Shown here: piece after piece, positions 1-8,787 of the stretch
How the letters are laid out: the number at the start of each line of letters is the position of its first letter
How positions within the stretch are numbered: position 1 is the first letter of the stretch
NCBI GenBank assembly: GCA_965279405.1
Contig: OZ257157.1
Span: 868,001 to 932,000 of the forward strand
Source of the DNA: CBDDIP01 sp965279405
GTDB lineage: Bacteria; Actinomycetota; Acidimicrobiia; Acidimicrobiales; Ilumatobacteraceae
Reading direction: 5' to 3'
DNA length: 64,000 bases
Made by a program: the position numbers and the translations under genes
The notes under the pieces: generated by a model
The model's database searches: none
What the model saw: the letters and a program-made list of their open reading frames with translations, nothing else
What the model was told of the DNA's origin: nothing

Positions 1-407
1 AGTTCGTCAGCGGTGTCACCGACGAGCGCATCGTCGAGCTCTACGCCGAGGCCGAGCTGGCGGTCGTGCCCAGCCTGTACGAGGGCTTCAGCCTGCCGGC
101 CATCGAGGCGATGAGCACCGGCATCTGCCTCGTCGCCACGGATGGAGGCGCGCTGCCCGAGGTCACCGGCAAGGACGGCGACACCGTGATCGGCTGCAAG
201 GCGGGCGACGTCGAATCGCTCGCCGCTGCGCTGCGCCGCGGCCTCGACGACCCGGCGCTGCGCGAGCGCGTCGGCCTGGCCGGTCGCGAGCGAGTCGTGT
301 CGCGGTGGAGCTGGCGGCACTGCGCAGCGCTCACCGTGGAGCAGTACCGCGAGGTGCTGGCGATGCCGCAGAACGTGCAGAAGCTGCGCACGAACGGCCG
401 GATCTAG
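1..407 (+). CDS. Glycosyltransferase family 4, C-terminal part
   Basis: This is the 3' end of a gene that begins before the window; the reading frame is open from base 3. The visible part ends in the GT-B fold nucleotide-sugar binding region. The segment PSLYEGFSLPAIEAMSTG carries the E-x7-E pattern typical of GT4 retaining transferases, with the first Glu in YEGF and the second in AIEAM. A GGALPEV loop follows. The closing helices hold the common pattern of an Arg-rich tail ending near a Trp (RWSW). The enzyme would transfer a sugar from a nucleotide or lipid donor at the cytoplasmic membrane face. It lies 3 bp upstream of a methyltransferase gene, so the two are very probably one operon. 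Donor and acceptor cannot be read from the fragment. Confidence 0.9.
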   Translation, partial: FVSGVTDERIVELYAEAELAVVPSLYEGFSLPAIEAMSTGICLVATDGGALPEVTGKDGDTVIGCKAGDVESLAAALRRGLDDPALRERVGLAGRERVVSRWSWRHCAALTVEQYREVLAMPQNVQKLRTNGRI

Positions 408-410
408 GTC

Positions 411-1184
411 GTGCTCACCATTCGGTTCCCGAGGCTCGGCGTGAAGCCGGGCGACCTCGTGCTGGATGCCGGTGCCGGGTTCGGCCGCCACGCGTTCGAG
501 CTCGCCCGCCAGGGTGCCAACGTCGTCGCACTCGACTACTCGGCCGACGAAGTGGTCGCCACGCGCGGCGTGTTCGGAGCGATGGTCGAAGCCGGTGAGA
601 TCCCCGAGGCGCGCTACGTCGGCGTGCTGCGTGGCGATGCGACGCGGCTGCCGTTCGCCGACGGCGTCTTCGATCGCGTCATCACCAGCGAGGTGCTGGA
701 GCACATCCAGTCCGACACGGACGCGATCGCCGAACTGGCCCGCGTGCTGAAGCCGGGTGGCACGTTCGCGGCCACCGTGCCGACGTGGTTCCCGGAGAAG
801 ATCAACTGGATGCTGAGCGACGAGTACCACGCGCCGAAGAGCGTCGGCGGGCACGTGCGCATCTACAGCGCCACCGAGCTGAAGGCCAAGCTGCGCACGG
901 CCGGCCTGGTGGTCGAGGGCAGTCACCACGCGCACGCGCTGCACTCGCCCTACTGGTGGCTGAAGTGTGCAGTCGGTCCGCGCCGCGAGGATCACCCGTT
1001 GGTCAACCGCTACCGCAAGCTGCTCGAGTGGGAGATCGTCGAGCAGCCGCGCTCACTGAAGGTCGTCGAGCGCGTGCTGTCGCCCGTGCTCGGCAAGAGC
1101 TTCATCGTCTACGCCCGCAAGCCGCTTGACGCATCGGTCCCGTCGGTCGCCCTCTCGGAGCGTGCACGTGTCACGGTTGCCTGA
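411..1184 (+). CDS. Class I SAM-dependent methyltransferase
   Basis: The 257-residue product has a Methyltransf_11-type core. Motif I is VLDAGAGFGRHAFELA (about residues 17-32), an acidic residue ends strand 2 (ALDYS), and motif IV/post-I is FDRVITSEVLEHI near residues 86-98. LKPGG follows, as in many small-molecule and glycolipid methyltransferases. The C-terminal third (WWLKCAVG region) is hydrophobic and aromatic, which may suit a lipid-linked acceptor. The start is GTG, 3 bp after the glycosyltransferase stop. The next gene begins inside its last codons, so translation is probably coupled. A role in methylating a cell-envelope sugar is inferred from the neighbours; the substrate is unknown. 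Confidence 0.88.
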   Translation: MLTIRFPRLGVKPGDLVLDAGAGFGRHAFELARQGANVVALDYSADEVVATRGVFGAMVEAGEIPEARYVGVLRGDATRLPFADGVFDRVITSEVLEHIQSDTDAIAELARVLKPGGTFAATVPTWFPEKINWMLSDEYHAPKSVGGHVRIYSATELKAKLRTAGLVVEGSHHAHALHSPYWWLKCAVGPRREDHPLVNRYRKLLEWEIVEQPRSLKVVERVLSPVLGKSFIVYARKPLDASVPSVALSERARVTVA

Positions 1185-2190
1185 CCTGCCGGGCGTGCTC
1201 AGCGCCGACGAGGTCGTTCAGACGGCCGAGCACATCGCCTCGCTGCAGCTGCCGACCGGGATGATCCCGTGGTTCGTCGGCGGTCACTGCGATCCGTGGA
1301 ACCACGTCGAGACGGCGATGGCGCTCGACGTCGGCGGGCTGCACACCGAGGCCGAGCGCGCCTACGAGTGGTTGGTCGACATCCAGCTCGAGGACGGCAG
1401 CTGGTGGAACTACTACCTGCCCGACGGCACCGTCGAGGAAGCCAAGCTCGACACGAACGTGTGCGCCTACGTCGCCACGGGTGTGTGGCACCACTGGCTG
1501 TGCACGTGGGATCGCGCGTTCGTCGACCACCTGTGGCCGACGGTGCGCCGTGCGCTGGACTGGGTGCTGTCGATGCGCCGTCCCGACGGCACCGTGCTGT
1601 GGGCTCGCACCGCTGAGGGCACACCGTGGGACTACGCGCTGCTCACCGGGTCGGCATCGATCGCCCACGCGCTGCACTGCGGCGTCGCGCTCGCCGAGCT
1701 GATCAACGAGCCTCGCCCCGACTGGCGAGCTGCGGCCGACCTGTTGTCGTCACGCGTGGCCAACCGCCCGCACGCCTTCGAGCCCAAGGACCGTTGGGCG
1801 ATGGACTGGTACTACCCGGTCCTGACCGGCTGCCTCACCGGCGAGGACGCCAAGGTGCGCCTGGCTGAAGGCTGGCCGGTGTTCGCCATGGAGGGCATGG
1901 GCATCCGCTGCGTCAGCGACGAGCCGTGGATCACCGCCTCCGAGACCGCCGAGGCGTCGATCGCCCACGCGGCCATCGGCGACATGGCCACCGCCACCGA
2001 CCTGCTGCGCTGGACACGCCCGCATCGCACTGACGACGGCGCCTACTGGACCGGGATCGTCTACCCGACCGAGGTGCGCTTCCCCGAGGGGGAGACCTCC
2101 GCGTACACCGGTGCCGCGGTCGTGCTCGCCGCCGACGCCATCGCCGGCGCCAGCGCCGCCAGCGGCGTCTTCGTGCCCCGTCCTGGCTGA
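1168..2190 (+). CDS. Alpha/alpha-toroid protein (prenyltransferase / squalene-cyclase-like repeat family)
   Basis: The roughly 340-residue soluble protein is rich in repeated helix pairs with aromatic motifs such as IQLEDGSWWNYYLPDG and MRRPDGTVLWA. These resemble QW-like repeats of squalene cyclases and protein prenyltransferase beta subunits, and also alpha/alpha-toroid glycosidases. Automatic annotation often names such proteins 'prenyltransferase', but no Asp-rich prenyl-diphosphate motif or DxDD cyclase motif is visible. I chose GTG at 1168 because a CGGAG Shine-Dalgarno lies about 7 bp upstream; a TTG at 1126 and a GTG at 1162 are in frame. It overlaps the methyltransferase end by 17 bp. 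The context suggests processing of a glycan or polyprenyl-linked sugar. The reaction is unknown. Confidence 0.75.
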   Translation: MSRLPDLPGVLSADEVVQTAEHIASLQLPTGMIPWFVGGHCDPWNHVETAMALDVGGLHTEAERAYEWLVDIQLEDGSWWNYYLPDGTVEEAKLDTNVCAYVATGVWHHWLCTWDRAFVDHLWPTVRRALDWVLSMRRPDGTVLWARTAEGTPWDYALLTGSASIAHALHCGVALAELINEPRPDWRAAADLLSSRVANRPHAFEPKDRWAMDWYYPVLTGCLTGEDAKVRLAEGWPVFAMEGMGIRCVSDEPWITASETAEASIAHAAIGDMATATDLLRWTRPHRTDDGAYWTGIVYPTEVRFPEGETSAYTGAAVVLAADAIAGASAASGVFVPRPG

Positions 2191-2218
2191 TGGATCCCCA
2201 CCGATCTCGGCCGGTTCC

Positions 2219-2235
2219 GTGACGCTTTCCGTCAC
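2219..2235. terminator. Small hairpin between convergent genes
   Basis: GTGACG, a 5-base loop, then CGTCAC form a perfect 6-bp stem in the 68-bp gap between convergent genes. There is no U tract, so termination is only a guess. Confidence 0.3.
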
Positions 2236-2258
2236 CAAGCCGTCCGAGATCCCGCCCG

Positions 2259-2735
2259 TCAAGCGTCCGCTGCGGCGCGCAACGCGGCGAGGTCGAGCTT
2301 CTGCATGGAGAACATCGCCTGCATCGCCCGCTGGACGCGCGACTGGTCTGGATCGTTGAAGCACTCCAGCATCGCCGCGTTGTCGGCCACCTGCCAAGAA
2401 AAGCCGAACTTGTCCTTCAGCCAACCGCACTGCGATGGCTCGCCGCCACCGGCCAGCAGCGCGTCCCAGTAGCGGTCGATCTCGTCCTGCCCGTGGCAGT
2501 CGACCAGCAGGGACACGGCCTCGCTGAACGTGAACAACGGGCCACCGTTGATGCCGGTGTGCGTCTGCCCGTCGAGCTCGAAGTCCACCGCCATCACGGT
2601 CCCGGGCACGCCCGGACCGGCGTCGGTGTAGTGCATGACGTTGGCGATCCTGGAGTTCGGGAAGATGGAGACGTAGAACTCGGCGGCCTCCATCGCGTTG
2701 TCGTCGAACCAGAGGTTGGGGATGAGCTTGGGCAT
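2259..2735 (-). CDS. VOC-family protein, PhnB-like (3-demethylubiquinone methyltransferase-like fold)
   Basis: The 158-residue protein starts with the family signature PKLIPNLWFDDNAMEAAEFY and continues with IFPNSRI, GTVMAVDFELDGQ and INGGPLFTFSEAVS. The end is the usual WQVADNAAMLECFNDPD type of segment. This is the small single-domain glyoxalase-fold group annotated as PhnB-like or '3-demethylubiquinone-9 3-methyltransferase'; despite that name, methyltransfer is not established. A strong AGGAGG-type ribosome site precedes ATG at 2735. It stands alone, convergent with the toroid gene. Ligand and function cannot be inferred from context. Confidence 0.85.
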   Translation of the reverse strand: MPKLIPNLWFDDNAMEAAEFYVSIFPNSRIANVMHYTDAGPGVPGTVMAVDFELDGQTHTGINGGPLFTFSEAVSLLVDCHGQDEIDRYWDALLAGGGEPSQCGWLKDKFGFSWQVADNAAMLECFNDPDQSRVQRAMQAMFSMQKLDLAALRAAADA

Positions 2736-2798
2736 GGTGAGGTCCTCCTGTGCGTGGCGTTCTCGTACCCGACTACAGACGATGCGACGACCAGCTTC

Positions 2799-3302
2799 TC
2801 ATCGGGCCCACACGATCTCGCCGTCGTCGACCTCGTCGGTGGGCACGAGCCCCAGGCGCGCCGCCACGCCGGCCGATGCGGCGTGATCGGGGTGGATGCA
2901 CGCCCGGATCGCGCGAACGCCGGCTCCGAGCAGCGCGTCGAGCATCGCGCTCGCTGCTTCGGCTGCGTAGCCGCTGCCCTGGTGCGCGACGCCGATCTCC
3001 CACGCCACCTCGGCCCACGCGAGGTCGGCTGCGATCGTTGCCTGCATCGCTCCGATCGGCTCGCTCGCGCCCTGCACACGGACGATCCAATTGCACCACT
3101 GCTGCGAACCGTCGTGGTTCCAGCCGACGGCGAGTCGCTCGTACCGGGTGCGCAACGCGTCGAGCGTCGGCGGCTCGCCACCGGTGAACTCGAACATCCG
3201 CGGATCGGCGTAGACGGCGACCATGCCGTCCGCGTCCCCGACCGTCAACGGCGTCAGCGAGAGCCGCTGCGTCTCGATCGCCGGGATCGGATCGATGCCC
3301 AT
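2799..3302 (-). CDS. GNAT-family N-acetyltransferase
   Basis: The 167-residue protein is of the RimJ/RimL type: N-terminal ETQRLSLTPLTVGDAD, central WIVRVQGASEPIGAMQA, and the beta4-alpha3 acetyl-CoA site EVAWEIGVAHQGSGYAAEA with the Q-x-x-G-x-A pattern. It would acetylate an amino group using acetyl-CoA in the cytoplasm. Its ATG (CAT at 3300-3302) overlaps the stop codon of the upstream SpoIIE phosphatase gene by one base, so the two are co-transcribed and probably translationally coupled. The acceptor is unknown. Confidence 0.88.
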   Translation of the reverse strand: MGIDPIPAIETQRLSLTPLTVGDADGMVAVYADPRMFEFTGGEPPTLDALRTRYERLAVGWNHDGSQQWCNWIVRVQGASEPIGAMQATIAADLAWAEVAWEIGVAHQGSGYAAEAASAMLDALLGAGVRAIRACIHPDHAASAGVAARLGLVPTDEVDDGEIVWAR

Positions 3303-5110
3303 CAGGCGTCGCGGCAGCGGACCACGATGATGGCGACGTCGTCGGTGGCCGACCACGTCACCAGGTCTTCGAGGGCGCCGGCGATCTCCTCGACCTTGGC
3401 CGTCATCATCGACGCAACGGTCGACGCCACACCGGCGACGCCGTCGTCGAAGGATCGGTTGCGACGCTCGACCAGACCGTCGGTGTAGGCGACGAGCAGC
3501 GAGCCCGGTTCGAACGACACCTGGCCCACCGACACCGGTCGGCCGCCCATGCCGAGGACGGGGCGACGCCCGTCGGTGAGCAGCGCGGTCGATCCGTCTG
3601 GGCGGACGAGGATGCTCGGCGGGTGCCCGGCCGACACGTAGCGGACGGTGCCGGCCGTTTCGTCGATGAGGTGGACGGCAACGGTGGCGACGAAGTCGGA
3701 CGGCCCGATCATCCACTGCTCGGCGCTCTCGAACAGGCCGTCGAGCGCGTCCACCGATTGGCGCGTCAGGGCGTTGATCGAGCCGCGCAGCTGCGCCATG
3801 GTCGCGGCCGCGGAGATGCCGTGGCCGCACACGTCGCCGACGATCACGGCCGTCTGCGTCGGCGAGATGGCGACGACGTCGTACCAGTCACCGCCGAAGC
3901 CGAGCTCGTTGTTGGCCGGCAGGTAGCGCGCCGCGACGTCGAGCCCGGGCAGGCTCGGCAGCTTCGGCAGGAGCGCGTGCTGCAGCGCGACGACGAAACC
4001 CTTGCGAGCGTCCCCAGCCTGGGCCCGCTCCAGCGCCCCGGCGGTCATCTGTGCCACGGTGGAGAGAGCCGAGCGGATCAGTGGGCCGAACTCGACGGAG
4101 TCGGCCCAGCCGATCGACATCGCGCCGAGCACCGAACCGTCCGATCGCAGCAGCGGCCACGCGGCCGCGGCGCCGACACCGGCAGCCCGTGCAGCGTCTG
4201 CGACGGATGGCCAACGGGCGGCGTACTCGTCGAACGTCGACACCGTCACCGGCTGGCGCTCGAGCACGGCCGACGCGCCCGGCGATGCGCCGTCGATCGG
4301 GATCCGCTTGAACCGTTCGACGATCTCCGGCGGGAGGTTGCGGGAGTGGACGACGGACAGGTGGCTGCCCGACGGGTCGGCGATGTGGACGTTGACGAAG
4401 TGCGCGGACAGCAGCGCTCTCCCTCGCTCCGACACGAGGGTGGCCACATCGGACGACGACTCCGCTGCACTCAGCTCCTGGGCCATCTTGGCCAGCAGCA
4501 GGCTGCGTCGGCCGATGTCGTCGCGCTGCTGCAGCTGCACCGTCAGCTGTGCGGTCGTCGACTGCGCCTCGGCCAAAGCGGTGCGCAACTGGATCTCGCT
4601 GGACGCCGCGCCGGCCAGGGTCTCCAGCAGATCGGCGTCGGCGGGGGTCCAGTGGCGGGCCTTGTTGTCCACGGCGCAGAACGTGCCGAGCACCTCACCC
4701 GACGCGGAGCGCAACGGGCAACCGGCCCAGGCGACGACACCCATCGAGGCGATCGACGGGTTGTCCTTCGTTCGCGCATCCTCGCGGGCGTCGTCGATGA
4801 GGAACGTGTCGCCGGTTGCGACGACGTACTGGCAGAACGACTCGCCGACGGTGTTCTGTCGATCCGACGCGGCGGTCGCCTCGACACCGAAGCAGCTCTT
4901 CCAGAAGGACCGCCGCTCGTCGACGAGCGTGACGAAGACCCACGGGGCTCCGAGCACGGCGCCGGCCAGTCCGGTGAGGCGATCGAAGACGACCTCGAGC
5001 TCGGTGTCCAGCAACCCGGTGGCCGCGACGGCTTCCAACCGTTCCGGGCGATCGACGCGCGCGCGGATCAGCTCCCGCCACGCGACCTCCTCGTCCTGGG
5101 CTGCGGTCAC
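3302..5110 (-). CDS. GAF-GAF-SpoIIE (PP2C-type) serine phosphatase
   Basis: The 602-residue signalling protein has a first GAF domain at about residues 25-170 (ending near LGTFCAVDNKARHW), a short linker, and a second GAF at about 205-360. A PP2C/SpoIIE domain fills about 380-600. Metal-site segments GFGGDWYDVV and VGDVCGHGISAAATMAQLRG are intact, and the end holds LVAYTDGLVERR and a final ATDDVAIIVVR. It is of the RsbU/stress-type class that dephosphorylates anti-anti-sigma factors after ligand or redox sensing. No anti-sigma gene is adjacent. The start is GTG at 5110. The gene is divergent from the nicotinate-type catabolic operon, with 99 bp between the two start codons. Confidence 0.93.
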   Translation of the reverse strand: MTAAQDEEVAWRELIRARVDRPERLEAVAATGLLDTELEVVFDRLTGLAGAVLGAPWVFVTLVDERRSFWKSCFGVEATAASDRQNTVGESFCQYVVATGDTFLIDDAREDARTKDNPSIASMGVVAWAGCPLRSASGEVLGTFCAVDNKARHWTPADADLLETLAGAASSEIQLRTALAEAQSTTAQLTVQLQQRDDIGRRSLLLAKMAQELSAAESSSDVATLVSERGRALLSAHFVNVHIADPSGSHLSVVHSRNLPPEIVERFKRIPIDGASPGASAVLERQPVTVSTFDEYAARWPSVADAARAAGVGAAAAWPLLRSDGSVLGAMSIGWADSVEFGPLIRSALSTVAQMTAGALERAQAGDARKGFVVALQHALLPKLPSLPGLDVAARYLPANNELGFGGDWYDVVAISPTQTAVIVGDVCGHGISAAATMAQLRGSINALTRQSVDALDGLFESAEQWMIGPSDFVATVAVHLIDETAGTVRYVSAGHPPSILVRPDGSTALLTDGRRPVLGMGGRPVSVGQVSFEPGSLLVAYTDGLVERRNRSFDDGVAGVASTVASMMTAKVEEIAGALEDLVTWSATDDVAIIVVRCRDA

Positions 5111-5135
5111 GCGGCGATGCTAGGTGCGCGGCACC

Positions 5136-5171
5136 GCGATCGGCACCCCCTGCGTGGGGGAGACCGATCGC
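5136..5171. promoter_or_regulatory. Two-tier inverted repeat in the divergent promoter region
   Basis: GCGATCGG (5136-5143) pairs with CCGATCGC (5164-5171), and within it CCCCC (5146-5150) pairs with GGGGG (5156-5160). The element ends one base before the proposed -35 box of the catabolic operon. It could be an operator for the MarR protein encoded at the end of that operon, or a folded leader of the opposite transcript. Confidence 0.4.
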
Positions 5172-5200
5172 TTGTACACGAGTGATTGCCGAACTACGAT
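5172..5200 (+). promoter_or_regulatory. Promoter of the molybdenum-hydroxylase operon, probably leaderless
   Basis: TTGTAC (5172-5177), a 17-base spacer and TACGAT (5195-5200) make a sigma-70-like promoter. The -10 box ends nine bases before ATG 5210, so transcription would begin at or just before the start codon. Confidence 0.5.
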
Positions 5201-5209
5201 CCGCAGCGG

Positions 5210-6073
5210 ATGGAGCCCAACGGCCCGACGTCGACGTATCGCCGACCTCGCTCGGTCGACGCGGCCCTGGCCGAGCTCGAGCAGCCCGGCGCGGTGCTGC
5301 TCGCCGGTGGCACCGACTTCTACCCGCAACGGCTCCACGCGCGGCCACGTCACGAGCACATCATCGACATCGCTTCGATCGACACGCTGCGCGGCATCGC
5401 CCACGACGGAGCAGCGTGGCGCTTCGGTGCCGCGGCGACGTGGACCGATGTGGTGCGCGCCGTGCTGCCGCCCGCGTTCGAGGGGCTGCAACAGGCTGCG
5501 GCTCGCATCGGTGGGGCCCAGATCCAGAACGCCGGAACGATCGCCGGCAACCTGTGCACTGCCTCGCCCGCAGCCGACAGCGTGCCGCCGCTGCTCGCGC
5601 TGGACGCGTCGATCGAGCTGCGATCACGCGACGGCGCACGGGTGCTGCCGCTCGCCGAGTTCATCGTCGACTACCGGCGCACTGCGATGAGGCCGGGCGA
5701 GATCGTGACTGCGGTGACGGTGCCCGATCCGCATCCGGCTGCGCGCGGCGCGTTCATCAAGCTCGGGCAGCGGGCCTACCTCGTCATCTCGATCGCCATG
5801 GTCGGATGCGTCGTCGTCGTCGAGAACGACTGCATCGTCCGGGCATGCATCTCCGTCGGGGCGTGCTCGCCGGTGGCTCGGCGCCTTCCCGCGCTCGAGG
5901 CCGCACTCGGCGGATCGCCGGTCGACGTCGACTCGATCGCGTCGATCGTGGGATCCGCGGACCTGTCGGACCTGTCGCCGATCGGCGACGTACGGGCGAC
6001 GGCCGGCCATCGCGCCGACGTCGTTCCACAGCTGATCATCGATTGCCTCGCTGCCGCGCTGGAGCTGCGATGA
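5210..6073 (+). CDS. Molybdenum hydroxylase, FAD-binding subunit (CoxM/NdhF type)
   Basis: The 287-residue protein of the CO/xanthine dehydrogenase FAD-subunit family would pass electrons from the FeS clusters to an acceptor. Visible landmarks are GAVLLAGGTDFYPQR (first FAD pyrophosphate loop), GAAATWTDVV, and the second loop GGAQIQNAGTIAGNLCTASPAADSVPP. The C-terminal CO_deh_flav_C segment contains GAFIKLGQRAYLVIS. I prefer ATG 5210 over an in-frame TTG at 5186 because the proposed -10 box lies between them. The stop overlaps the next ATG by 4 bp (ATGA). It is the first gene of a five-gene operon. Confidence 0.9.
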   Translation: MEPNGPTSTYRRPRSVDAALAELEQPGAVLLAGGTDFYPQRLHARPRHEHIIDIASIDTLRGIAHDGAAWRFGAAATWTDVVRAVLPPAFEGLQQAAARIGGAQIQNAGTIAGNLCTASPAADSVPPLLALDASIELRSRDGARVLPLAEFIVDYRRTAMRPGEIVTAVTVPDPHPAARGAFIKLGQRAYLVISIAMVGCVVVVENDCIVRACISVGACSPVARRLPALEAALGGSPVDVDSIASIVGSADLSDLSPIGDVRATAGHRADVVPQLIIDCLAAALELR

Positions 6074-8787
6074 GCGATCCGATCGCGGTGATCGTCAACG
6101 GGCGCCAGCGGCTCTTGACGTGCGCGCCGACCACCGTTGTCGTCGATGCGCTGCGCGAGGAGCTCGGCCTCACCGGCACGAAGGTCGGTTGCAAGGCGGG
6201 CGACTGCGGTTCCTGCACCGTGCTCGTCGACGACGAACCGGTGTGCGCCTGCCTCCTGCCGATCGGCCGGCTCGAGGGTCGCGACGTGCTCACCGTGGAG
6301 GGCCTGGCCGACGACCCGATCGGCAGGCGGCTGCAGCGCTCGTTCCTCCGTCACGGCGCGGCGCAGTGCGGCTTCTGCACGCCCGGCATGCTCGTCGCCG
6401 CGCGTGCGCTGCTGGTTGCCAATCCCTCGCCGACGAGCGACGAGGTCGACGACGCGCTCGGCGGCGTGCTCTGCCGGTGCACCGGCTACCGCAGCATCAT
6501 CGAGGCAGTGGTCGACGCCCTGGCTCCCGACGCAGGCGCCGAATCGCCGCCGGCGGGCAAGGCGGTGGGTGCGTCGATCGATCGCGTCGACGGCGGCCCG
6601 AAGGTCCACGGCAGCGACCAGTTCGGCGACGACGGTGCTCCCGCCGACGCGCTCTCCGTGACGGTGGTGCGCAGTCCGCACCACCGCGCCCGGTTCACGT
6701 TCGGCGACCTGGACGCGTACGTCGCCGGCAACGCCGACGTGATCGCGGTGCTGACGGCGGCCGACGTGCTCGGCATCAACCGCTTCGGTGTGATCCCCGG
6801 CTTCGAGGACCAGCCGGTGTTCGCCGAGGCCGAGGCGCGCTTCCGCGGTGAGGCGGTCGCCGCTGTCGTGTCGGCCGGGCGCTTCGCGCCGAGCGCCCTT
6901 CCGATCACATGGGACGAACTGACAGCTGTGCTCGAGCCCGAGGATGCGCTCGACTCCGGCTGCCCGCCGGTGATCGCCGGGCGTACGGACAACGTGCTCG
7001 TCACCGGCTTCGTCACGCGCGGCGACGTCGCCGCCGGATTGGCAGTGGCCAGTCACACCGCAGGCGCCACGTTCACCACTCCGTTCGTCGAGCACGCCTA
7101 CATCGAGCCGGAGGCAGGTTGGGCCGACGTGGTCGACGGCGAGATCGTCGTGCACGTCACGACGCAGGCGCCACACATGGATCGTGCATCGACGGCTGCG
7201 ATCCTCGGGGTCGATGATCACGTCGTCCGCATCATCCCCACCGCATGCGGCGGCGGGTTCGGCGGCAAGCTCGACGTCTCGGTGCAACCGATCCTCGCGT
7301 TGGCAGCGATGCGGTTGCAGCGCCCCGTGCGCATCACCTACAGCCGCGCCGAGTCGATGGCCAGCACCACCAAGCGGCACCCGTCGGCGATCACCGTGCG
7401 CGCCGGCGCAGACGCCGATGGCCGCCTGACGACGCTGGACGTCGACGCCGTGTTCAACACCGGCGCCTACGCCTCGTGGGGGCCGACCGTTGCCAACCGC
7501 GTGCCCGTGCACGCCTCCGGTCCGTACTTCGTCGAGCACTACCGGGCCCGATCACGCGCCGTGAACACGAACACGGTGCCGAGCGGCGCGTTCCGTGGCT
7601 TCGGCGTGCCGCAGGCCGCGTTCGCGCAGGAGAGCGTGCTCGACGACCTCGCCCGCCAGCTCGGCATCGACCGCCTGGAGATCCGTCTCCGCAACGCGCT
7701 GCGCGCCGGTCAGCCAACGGTGACGGGGCAGGTGTTCGAGGAGGGGGTCGGCTTCGTCGAGTGCCTGGAAGCGCTGCGTCCATCGTGGGAGGAAGCCGTC
7801 GCACGCGTCGAGGGCGCGCGCTCTCGCGGTCGGTTCCGTCGCGGCGTCGGCATCGCCGGGGTCTGGTACGGATGCGGGAACACCTCGATCTCCAACCCGT
7901 CGACCATCAAGGTCGGGCTCACCGCCGACGCACGGCTGGTGCTGCACCAGGGCGCGGTGGACATCGGCCAGGGGTCGTCGACGGTGCTCAGCCAGATCGT
8001 GGCCGACGCCATCGGCATGGAGGTCGGTCAGGTGGCGCGCGTCGGCGCCGACACCGGCTGCACGCCCGATGCCGGCAAGACGTCGGCGTCGCGCCAGACG
8101 TACGTCAGTGGCAACGCGGCGTTCGAAGCGGGACGAGCGATGCGCGCCGACATGGTCCGGTTGCTCGGCGCTCCCGACGACTGCGCCATGCACCTCGCGG
8201 ACGGAGAGCTGCACGGCACGCACGAGGACCGGCGCTACCGCGCGGCGTTGGCCGAGCTGCCCGCCGATCGCGACGGCTACGTGATCGTCGCGATCGGCAC
8301 CTACGACCCGCCGACGACCGCACTGGACGCCAACGGGCAGGGCGAGCCGTACGGCATGTACGGCTTCGGCGCACAGGTGGCCGAGCTCACCGTCGACGTG
8401 GCGCTCGGCACCGTGCAGCTGCACCAGATCGTCGCCGCCTACGACGTCGGGCGCGCCGTCAACCCACGGTTGGTGAAGGGGCAGATCGAGGGCGGCATCG
8501 CTCAGGGCATCGGCCTGGCGCTGATGGAGGAGTACCTGCCCGGCCGCACCGACAACCTGCACGACTACCTCATCCCGACGATCGGCGACGTGCCGCCGAT
8601 CCGCACCCACATCATCGAGAGCGCCGACCCGCGCGGGCCGTACGGCGCGAAGGGTGTGGGCGAGCACTCGTTGATCGCCACCGCGCCCGCCATCCTCAAC
8701 GCGCTGCGCGACGCGTGCGGCACGATGATCACCTCCCTCCCCGCCACGCCCGAGCGCGTGCGCGCCGCTTGCCAGGAGCAGCAGTGA
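6070..8787 (+). CDS. Molybdenum hydroxylase, fused [2Fe-2S] and molybdopterin subunit (nicotinate/xanthine dehydrogenase-like)
   Basis: The 905-residue fusion joins the usual small and large subunits. Residues 1-160 are the FeS part: a plant-type [2Fe-2S] site (C41, C46, C49, C61), then CGFCTPG and CRCTGY for the second cluster. Residues from about 180 are the Mo part: CGGGFGGK binds pterin, GAFRGFGVPQ follows, and near the end GAKGVGEHS carries the conserved catalytic Glu. It hydroxylates an N-heterocycle or aldehyde using water. With the reductase, enamidase and nicotinamidase nearby, nicotinate C6-hydroxylation is the best guess. Purines or other azines remain possible. The FAD subunit is encoded by the gene upstream. 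Confidence 0.9.
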   Translation: MSDPIAVIVNGRQRLLTCAPTTVVVDALREELGLTGTKVGCKAGDCGSCTVLVDDEPVCACLLPIGRLEGRDVLTVEGLADDPIGRRLQRSFLRHGAAQCGFCTPGMLVAARALLVANPSPTSDEVDDALGGVLCRCTGYRSIIEAVVDALAPDAGAESPPAGKAVGASIDRVDGGPKVHGSDQFGDDGAPADALSVTVVRSPHHRARFTFGDLDAYVAGNADVIAVLTAADVLGINRFGVIPGFEDQPVFAEAEARFRGEAVAAVVSAGRFAPSALPITWDELTAVLEPEDALDSGCPPVIAGRTDNVLVTGFVTRGDVAAGLAVASHTAGATFTTPFVEHAYIEPEAGWADVVDGEIVVHVTTQAPHMDRASTAAILGVDDHVVRIIPTACGGGFGGKLDVSVQPILALAAMRLQRPVRITYSRAESMASTTKRHPSAITVRAGADADGRLTTLDVDAVFNTGAYASWGPTVANRVPVHASGPYFVEHYRARSRAVNTNTVPSGAFRGFGVPQAAFAQESVLDDLARQLGIDRLEIRLRNALRAGQPTVTGQVFEEGVGFVECLEALRPSWEEAVARVEGARSRGRFRRGVGIAGVWYGCGNTSISNPSTIKVGLTADARLVLHQGAVDIGQGSSTVLSQIVADAIGMEVGQVARVGADTGCTPDAGKTSASRQTYVSGNAAFEAGRAMRADMVRLLGAPDDCAMHLADGELHGTHEDRRYRAALAELPADRDGYVIVAIGTYDPPTTALDANGQGEPYGMYGFGAQVAELTVDVALGTVQLHQIVAAYDVGRAVNPRLVKGQIEGGIAQGIGLALMEEYLPGRTDNLHDYLIPTIGDVPPIRTHIIESADPRGPYGAKGVGEHSLIATAPAILNALRDACGTMITSLPATPERVRAACQEQQ

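Noticed and set aside
5182..6069. N-terminal extension of the Mo-hydroxylase large frame back to 5182
   Set aside because: It is another frame of the FAD-subunit gene; the FeS domain starts naturally at ATG 6070, which overlaps the FAD-subunit stop.
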